Source: Amycolatopsis oliviviridis
GTDB taxonomy: Bacteria > Actinomycetota > Actinomycetes > Mycobacteriales > Pseudonocardiaceae
Assembly: GCF_014654365.1 (NCBI RefSeq)
Contig: NZ_BNAY01000008.1
Location: 186,001-250,000 of the forward strand
DNA: 64,000 nucleotides
Direction of reading: 5' to 3'
Part shown: positions 59,700 to 64,000 of the stretch, one piece after another
How the letters are laid out: every line of letters starts with the position of its first letter
How positions within the stretch are numbered: position 1 is the stretch's first letter
The notes under the pieces: model-generated
What the model was told of the DNA's origin: nothing
What the model saw: the letters and a program-made list of their open reading frames with translations, nothing else
Databases searched by the model: none
Position numbers and translations under genes: made by a program

Positions 59700-61430
59700 T
59701 CAGGTGCCCCGGATCTCGTTCAGGTAGTTGTAGATCGTGTACCGCGTGACGTCGAGTTCCCCGGCGAGGTGGTCCACCGAGTCCTTGATGAGGAAGAACC
59801 CCGCCTCGTCCAGTTCCCGGACCACGGCCGCCTTGTGCCGCTTCTTCATCAGGTCCACCGGGATCCCGGCCTTCGTCACCGCCCGCCCGATCAGGAACCG
59901 TTGCAGGCTGTCGACGTCCGGCGGGAACGTCTCGGGTTCGTGCCCGTTCGCCTTCGGCGCGCCGTCGGTCAGCCGGTTGACGCACAGGCAGCCGATCGCG
60001 ACGCCGTCGGCGTCCCGCAGGAACAGCGTCGAAGACCGGATCGCGCGCCCGTCGGGGCCGTGGGTCTCGTAGTTCGTCAGATCCTGCGTGGTACCGCGCC
60101 GGACCAGGCCCAGCAGCAGATCCGTCATCGGCCCGCCGACCGTGCGGCCGGTGAGGTCGCCCGCGATGGCGACGATCGAGTCCGGCAGCCTGCTCAGATC
60201 GTGCAGCAGGACTTCGTTGCCAGGCCCCAGCATCGCCGCGAGCGCGTGCACCGCCGGGACGAGCGCCGTGAGCAGATCCCCTGACGCCACGGACGGCACC
60301 ACGGGACCACCGGAGGAAACGAAAGCCGGTTTCTTCAGCCGGCCCAACGCCGAGCGCACCTGTTCCGCCGCGCTCGCCGGGGTCGACGCGTGCGGGGACA
60401 GCCGGACGTGTTCCGGCCGCACGGTCGCGGCGATCCCGGCGTCCGCGAGCGCGGAACCGACCTGTTCGGCGGCGTGCCCCGGCAGGGTGAAGGCGAGGAT
60501 CCCGGCCCGTCGCTCGACGGCCGAAACCACCTCACCTCCCAGCGACTTCACGACTTCTTCGAGTTCTCCGACCCGTTCGGTGATCCGCCCGGCGATGGCG
60601 ACGACGCCCGCTTCCTCGACCAGTTCCAGCGCGGCCGCGAACGCGCCCGAGGTGATCGGGCTGAGATTCGAGATCGACCACGCGGCCGCGGTGTCGTCGG
60701 CCGGGTGGATCTCGTCGTCGAACAGCCCCGGGTCACGGGCGCCGGTCCAGCCGGACAGGATCGGTTCCATCCGCTCCAGCGCGCGGTCGGACAGCACGGC
60801 GAAACCGGTGCCCCAGCCCGCCCGCAGCCACTTCTGACCGCCGACGACGAGCACGTCCGCGACCTCCCACGGCGCTTCGGTCACGCCGAAGCCCTGGATC
60901 CCGTCGACGACGAGCAGCCTGTCCCCTGCCACCTCGCGGATCGCCGCCAGATCGGCGCGATACCCGGTGCGGAAGTCGACCGCGCTCACGCTGACCAGCG
61001 ACGTCTCCGGCGTCAGCGCCGCTTTGACCGCGTCCGCCGTGACGTTCCCGAGCGGCAGCCGCCGCACGGTCAGCCGTCCCGCCTGTTCGGCCCGCGCCCA
61101 CGGGTAGGTGTTGGCCGGGAACTCCGACGCCGACACCAGCGCCTCCCCGCCGGGAGCGTTGAACGCGGCCTGGAACAGTCCGAGACTGGTGTGCGGCAAC
61201 AACACCGTGTGGTCGGTGTCGCTGCCGGAAAGCCGCGCGGCGGCGGCCTTGGCCCGGGTCTCCTGCCGCATCAGGTCGTCCACAGTGGACGGGCCGGCCT
61301 TGGTCGAGGCGTCGAGCAGGCTCGCCGTCGTGTCGAGCACGGCGTGCGACGGCGGGCCGAACCTGGCGAAGTCGAGGTACCCGGCCGGTTCGTCGAACTG
61401 CAGCAGGTACCGCGGGGAGATCCGCGTCAT
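59700..61430 (-). CDS. Class V aminotransferase fused to YheO-type PAS and C-terminal HTH
   Basis: A 576-residue fusion. Residues 1-365 are a class V PLP enzyme: D176 in VVDGIQGFG and the Schiff-base K200 in VVGGQKWLRAGWG. Residues about 388-485 match the YheO/DauR PAS-like domain (LVPAVHALAAMLGPGNEVLLHDL, DSIVAIAGDLTGRTVGGP). Residues about 525-573 match the HTH_22 domain (AAVVRELDEAGFFLIKDSVDHLA, TRYTIYNYLNEIR). It is last in a polar amino-acid importer operon and its ATG overlaps the ATPase stop. An enzyme-regulator that senses or consumes the imported amino acid is likely (inference). Both halves are one uninterrupted frame. Confidence 0.88.
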   Translation of the reverse strand: MTRISPRYLLQFDEPAGYLDFARFGPPSHAVLDTTASLLDASTKAGPSTVDDLMRQETRAKAAAARLSGSDTDHTVLLPHTSLGLFQAAFNAPGGEALVSASEFPANTYPWARAEQAGRLTVRRLPLGNVTADAVKAALTPETSLVSVSAVDFRTGYRADLAAIREVAGDRLLVVDGIQGFGVTEAPWEVADVLVVGGQKWLRAGWGTGFAVLSDRALERMEPILSGWTGARDPGLFDDEIHPADDTAAAWSISNLSPITSGAFAAALELVEEAGVVAIAGRITERVGELEEVVKSLGGEVVSAVERRAGILAFTLPGHAAEQVGSALADAGIAATVRPEHVRLSPHASTPASAAEQVRSALGRLKKPAFVSSGGPVVPSVASGDLLTALVPAVHALAAMLGPGNEVLLHDLSRLPDSIVAIAGDLTGRTVGGPMTDLLLGLVRRGTTQDLTNYETHGPDGRAIRSSTLFLRDADGVAIGCLCVNRLTDGAPKANGHEPETFPPDVDSLQRFLIGRAVTKAGIPVDLMKKRHKAAVVRELDEAGFFLIKDSVDHLAGELDVTRYTIYNYLNEIRGT

Positions 61431-62194
61431 GCGAGGACCCGCGCCAGGAACTGCCGGGTCCGCTCGTGCTTCGGCGAGCTCAGGATCTCCCCCGGCGGGC
61501 CGGTCTCGACGACCGCGCCGTCGGCCATGAACACCACCTCGTCCGCGGCCTCGGCCGCGAACCCCATCTCGTGCGTCACCACGACCATCGTCATCCCCTC
61601 CGCGGCCAACGTACCCATCACCGCCAGCACCTCGCCCACGAGCTCCGGGTCGAGCGCCGACGTCGGCTCGTCGAACAGCATCAGCTTCGGTTTCATCGCG
61701 AGCGACCGGGCGATCGCGACCCGCTGCTGCTGCCCGCCCGAGAGCTGCGCCGGATAGGCGTCGGCCCGATGCGCGAGGCCGACCCGGTCGAGCAGTTCGA
61801 GCGCCTGCTCCCGGGCTTCGTCCACCGGCACACCGAGCACTCGCACCGGTCCTTCGACGACGTTCTGCAGCGCGGTCCGGTGGCCGAACAGGTTGAACCG
61901 CTGGAACACCATGCCGATGTCGCGCCGCTGCCGGGCGACCTCGCGTTCCTTCAGCTCGTACAGCTTGCCGTTGCGCAGCCGGAAACCGATCGGTTCGCCG
62001 TCGACCCAGACCTGTCCGGCGTCGATCGTCTCCAGGTGGTTGACGCAGCGCAGGAACGTGCTCTTCCCCGCCCCGGACGGGCCGAGCAGGCAGACCACCT
62101 GTCCTTTGTGGACTTCGAGGTCGATCCCGCTCAGCACCTCGGTGTGGCCGTAGCTCTTGCGGACGCCGACGGCCTTCAGCAGTGCTTCAGCCAC
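61427..62194 (-). CDS. Polar amino-acid ABC importer ATPase (GlnQ-like)
   Basis: A 255-residue ATPase with Walker A GPSGAGKST, signature LSGGQQQR, Walker B LMLFDEPTSALDPE and switch His in VVVTHEMGFA. FRLRNGKLYELKEREVARQRRDIGMVFQ contains an insert before the Q-loop seen in some GlnQ relatives. GTG 62194 has AGGAG five bases upstream and is preferred to GTG 62200. It overlaps the permease end and the fusion gene start. Confidence 0.9.
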   Translation of the reverse strand: MAEALLKAVGVRKSYGHTEVLSGIDLEVHKGQVVCLLGPSGAGKSTFLRCVNHLETIDAGQVWVDGEPIGFRLRNGKLYELKEREVARQRRDIGMVFQRFNLFGHRTALQNVVEGPVRVLGVPVDEAREQALELLDRVGLAHRADAYPAQLSGGQQQRVAIARSLAMKPKLMLFDEPTSALDPELVGEVLAVMGTLAAEGMTMVVVTHEMGFAAEAADEVVFMADGAVVETGPPGEILSSPKHERTRQFLARVLA

Positions 62195-63101
62195 GTTCAC
62201 TCCTCACCAGCGGCGCGGTGCGCAAGGCCTTGGCGGCACGGGAGAACGGACTCCGCGACCGGTCCTCGGCGTCGAAGGCGCGCTCCAGGTAGTGCTGCCC
62301 CACCCCGGCGACGGTCACCACGACCATGTACCAGACCGCGGCCGCCAGCAGGGTCTCCATCACCAGCAGGTTGTTGGACGAGATGTTGTTGGCGGCGTGG
62401 ATCAGTTCGGTCACGCCGATCACCGAAGCCATCGACGTCCCCTTGAGCATGTTGATGAAGTCGTTGCCGGTCGGCGGGATGATCACCCGCATCGCCTGCG
62501 GCAGCACCACGCGGCGCAGCGTCGCACCCGGTGACATCCCGATCGACTTCGCGGCTTCGGTCTGTCCACTGTCGACACTGTTCAGCCCGGCGCGGACGAT
62601 CTCCGCCATGTAGGCGCTTTCATTGAGCGCCAAACCGAGCAGCGCGGCGGTGAACGCGGTGATCAGCACGTTGGTCTGCTCGTGCAGCAGGTAGCCGCCG
62701 AACGGCAGCGGGATCGAGATGAACTCGAAGACCAGCGCGAGGTTGTACCAGATGAGGATCTGCAACAGCACCGGAAGACCGCGGAACAGCCAGATGTAGC
62801 CCGCCGCGAACCAGCGCGCCACCGGGTTCGCCGAACGGCGCATCAGCGCGATCACGATCCCGATGACGATCGCCGAACCCTGCGCGATCACCGCGAGCAG
62901 CACGGTGTTGAGCAGGCCGACCGCCATCACGCGGTACCACAGGAACTCCGGGACCGAATCCCACTGGATCTGCGCGTTCCCGAGCGCGATCCCGAGCAGG
63001 ACCAGCAGCACCAGGATGATCGCGGCGCTGACCCAGCGGCCCCAGTGCTTAAGGCGGACGATCGGCAGCGGCTCGGTGTCCGGCCGCTCAGCTCCCGCCA
63101 T
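62187..63101 (-). CDS. Polar amino-acid ABC importer permease
   Basis: A 304-residue HisM/GlnP-type permease. A 30-residue cytosolic head precedes five or six helices (VSAAIILVLLVLLGIALG, MAVGLLNTVLLAVIAQGSAIVIGIVIALM in pieces). The EAA loop reads EAAKSIGMSPGATLRRVVLPQAMRVIIPP. ATG 63101 has GGAGG nine bases upstream within the binding-protein gene, overlapping it by 14 bp. Only one permease gene is visible; it may form a homodimer. Confidence 0.9.
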   Translation of the reverse strand: MAGAERPDTEPLPIVRLKHWGRWVSAAIILVLLVLLGIALGNAQIQWDSVPEFLWYRVMAVGLLNTVLLAVIAQGSAIVIGIVIALMRRSANPVARWFAAGYIWLFRGLPVLLQILIWYNLALVFEFISIPLPFGGYLLHEQTNVLITAFTAALLGLALNESAYMAEIVRAGLNSVDSGQTEAAKSIGMSPGATLRRVVLPQAMRVIIPPTGNDFINMLKGTSMASVIGVTELIHAANNISSNNLLVMETLLAAAVWYMVVVTVAGVGQHYLERAFDAEDRSRSPFSRAAKALRTAPLVRSERG

Positions 63102-64000
63102 TGAGCTTCGCCTCCTTGACCGCGCCCTGCTCCACACCCCAGGCCTGCAGGATCTTGCCGTAGCCGCCGTCGGCGATCAGGGACTGCAACGCCTTCTGGA
63201 TCGTCTCGGCGAGCGGCTTGTTCTCCTTGTTGACGCCGATCCCGTACGGCCCGCCGTTGATCGGCTCGCCCGGGACGACCTCGAAGAACTTGCCGTCGCC
63301 CGCGGTGCGGGAGATGTAGACCGCACTGGGCAGGTCGTTGAGGATGGCGGCGACCCGGCCGGTGCGGAGCTGGTTCTGGTTCTGGGTGTCGGAATCGGTC
63401 GCGGTGACGGTCAGCGCGGGCTTGCCGGCCTGAGCGCATTTCCCGTTCTGTTCTTCGGCGAACTTCTGGTGGCTCGTACCCTGCACGACCGCGACGTTCT
63501 TCCCGCACAAGGTGTCCGGACCGGAGATCTGGTCGGGGTTGCCCTTGCGGACCATGATCGTGATGCCGGAGGAGAAGTAGTCGACGAAGTCGATCTGCGC
63601 CTGACGGGTCTTGGTGTCGTTCATCGCGGCCATCGTGAGATCGACGCGGCCGGACTGGAGGCTCGTGATCAGCGAGCCGAACGCCATGTCCTGGTGGTGC
63701 ACGGTGACGCCGAGCTTCTTGCCGATGGCCTTGGCGAGGTCGACCTCGTAGCCGATCGGGGTCTTGCCGTCGGCGGCGTAGAAGTTGTTGGGCGCGGACT
63801 GCAGGTTCGACGCCAGGTGCAGCATCCCGGCCTGCGCGTACTTCGCGGGCAGCGTGCCGGCGACGGCGGCGTCCTTCTGGACGGCCTCGATCAGCGCGGT
63901 CGTGTCCGGGATCGCGGAAGGCGCTCCCGGCGCCGCGGGTTCCTGGCCGCCGGCCCCGTCGGGCCCGCCGCCGCAGGCCGCGGTGACGAGCGCGGCCAGG
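63088..64000 (-). CDS. Polar amino-acid binding lipoprotein, C-terminal part (runs off the window)
   Basis: At least 303 residues; the start lies beyond base 64000. The first visible residues, LAALVTAAC, contain the lipobox. The mature part shows YEVDLAKAIGKKLGVTVHH, GSLITSLQSGRVDLTMAAMNDT and DFVDYFSSGITIMV, the SBP_bac_3 fold for glutamine- or lysine-like amino acids. VVQGTSHQKFAEEQNGKC and ILNDLPSAVYIS give further landmarks. First visible gene of the importer operon. Ligand not readable from sequence. Confidence 0.9.
   Translation of the reverse strand, partial: LAALVTAACGGGPDGAGGQEPAAPGAPSAIPDTTALIEAVQKDAAVAGTLPAKYAQAGMLHLASNLQSAPNNFYAADGKTPIGYEVDLAKAIGKKLGVTVHHQDMAFGSLITSLQSGRVDLTMAAMNDTKTRQAQIDFVDYFSSGITIMVRKGNPDQISGPDTLCGKNVAVVQGTSHQKFAEEQNGKCAQAGKPALTVTATDSDTQNQNQLRTGRVAAILNDLPSAVYISRTAGDGKFFEVVPGEPINGGPYGIGVNKENKPLAETIQKALQSLIADGGYGKILQAWGVEQGAVKEAKLNGGS

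Noticed and set aside
1..64000. CRISPR array, prophage, insertion sequence or tRNA
   Set aside because: No regularly spaced repeats, no Cas, integrase, transposase or phage genes, and no cloverleaf that I could find by eye; the hairpins are single gene-end elements.

Overview
The window is about 70% GC, rich in GTG and TTG starts and in four-base start/stop overlaps. It carries paa genes, a SARP-NB-ARC-TPR regulator, WhiB7-type resistance logic and IdeR- and DasR-like sites. This fits a Pseudonocardiaceae actinomycete, most likely Amycolatopsis (inference from gene content and repeat style; no rRNA is present). It looks like an ordinary chromosomal stretch with many short transcription units. 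I see no transposase, integrase, tRNA, rRNA or CRISPR array.

Layout. 1-4736: phenylacetate catabolism, paaZ-paaA on the minus strand diverging from paaI-paaK-paaR, with two PaaR-type operators between them. 4737-7957: one small unknown gene, TetR and AraC regulators, and an AlkZ-like DNA glycosylase gene. 8106-11227: a Baeyer-Villiger monooxygenase overlapping a cholesterol-oxidase-like GMC enzyme. 11372-18588: a secreted GH18 chitinase with a DasR-like site, Tex, an acyl-CoA dehydrogenase and a beta-lactamase-fold hydrolase. 18887-21595: a DEAD-box helicase and an acyl-ACP desaturase behind a 37-bp palindrome. 21696-25539: an iron-siderophore binding lipoprotein with an IdeR-like box, then ssuABC with a possible upstream leader ORF. 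25711-30866: histidine kinase, TetR/reductase pair, FolP2-like protein and a secreted GH105.

31011-43296: ArsR-like regulator, PhoD, two secreted SH3b proteins flanking a SARP regulator, secreted GH88, a DUF4396 protein, a lone sugar-binding lipoprotein and a stalked propeller protein. 43301-46777: DUF4239 protein, a 485-bp gene-poor gap, an isoprenyl diphosphate synthase and CapA. 47035-52465: an arabinose-type importer, a GntR regulator and a secreted GH105. 52534-56449: dinB, a small winged-helix regulator, a membrane protein and an ABC-2 exporter. 56603-58165: a secreted tripeptidyl aminopeptidase.

Two loci stand out. At 58299-59628 a macrolide glycosyltransferase follows an apparently leaderless 10-codon peptide with an Arg-x-Arg motif and a terminator-like hairpin, which reads as a ribosome-stalling attenuator. 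At 59700-64000 a polar amino-acid importer operon ends in a protein that fuses a class V aminotransferase to a YheO-type PAS domain and a C-terminal HTH. A third feature is a set of long, near-perfect hairpins at gene 3' ends, some in recognisable families; two of them supply the stop codons of neighbouring genes.
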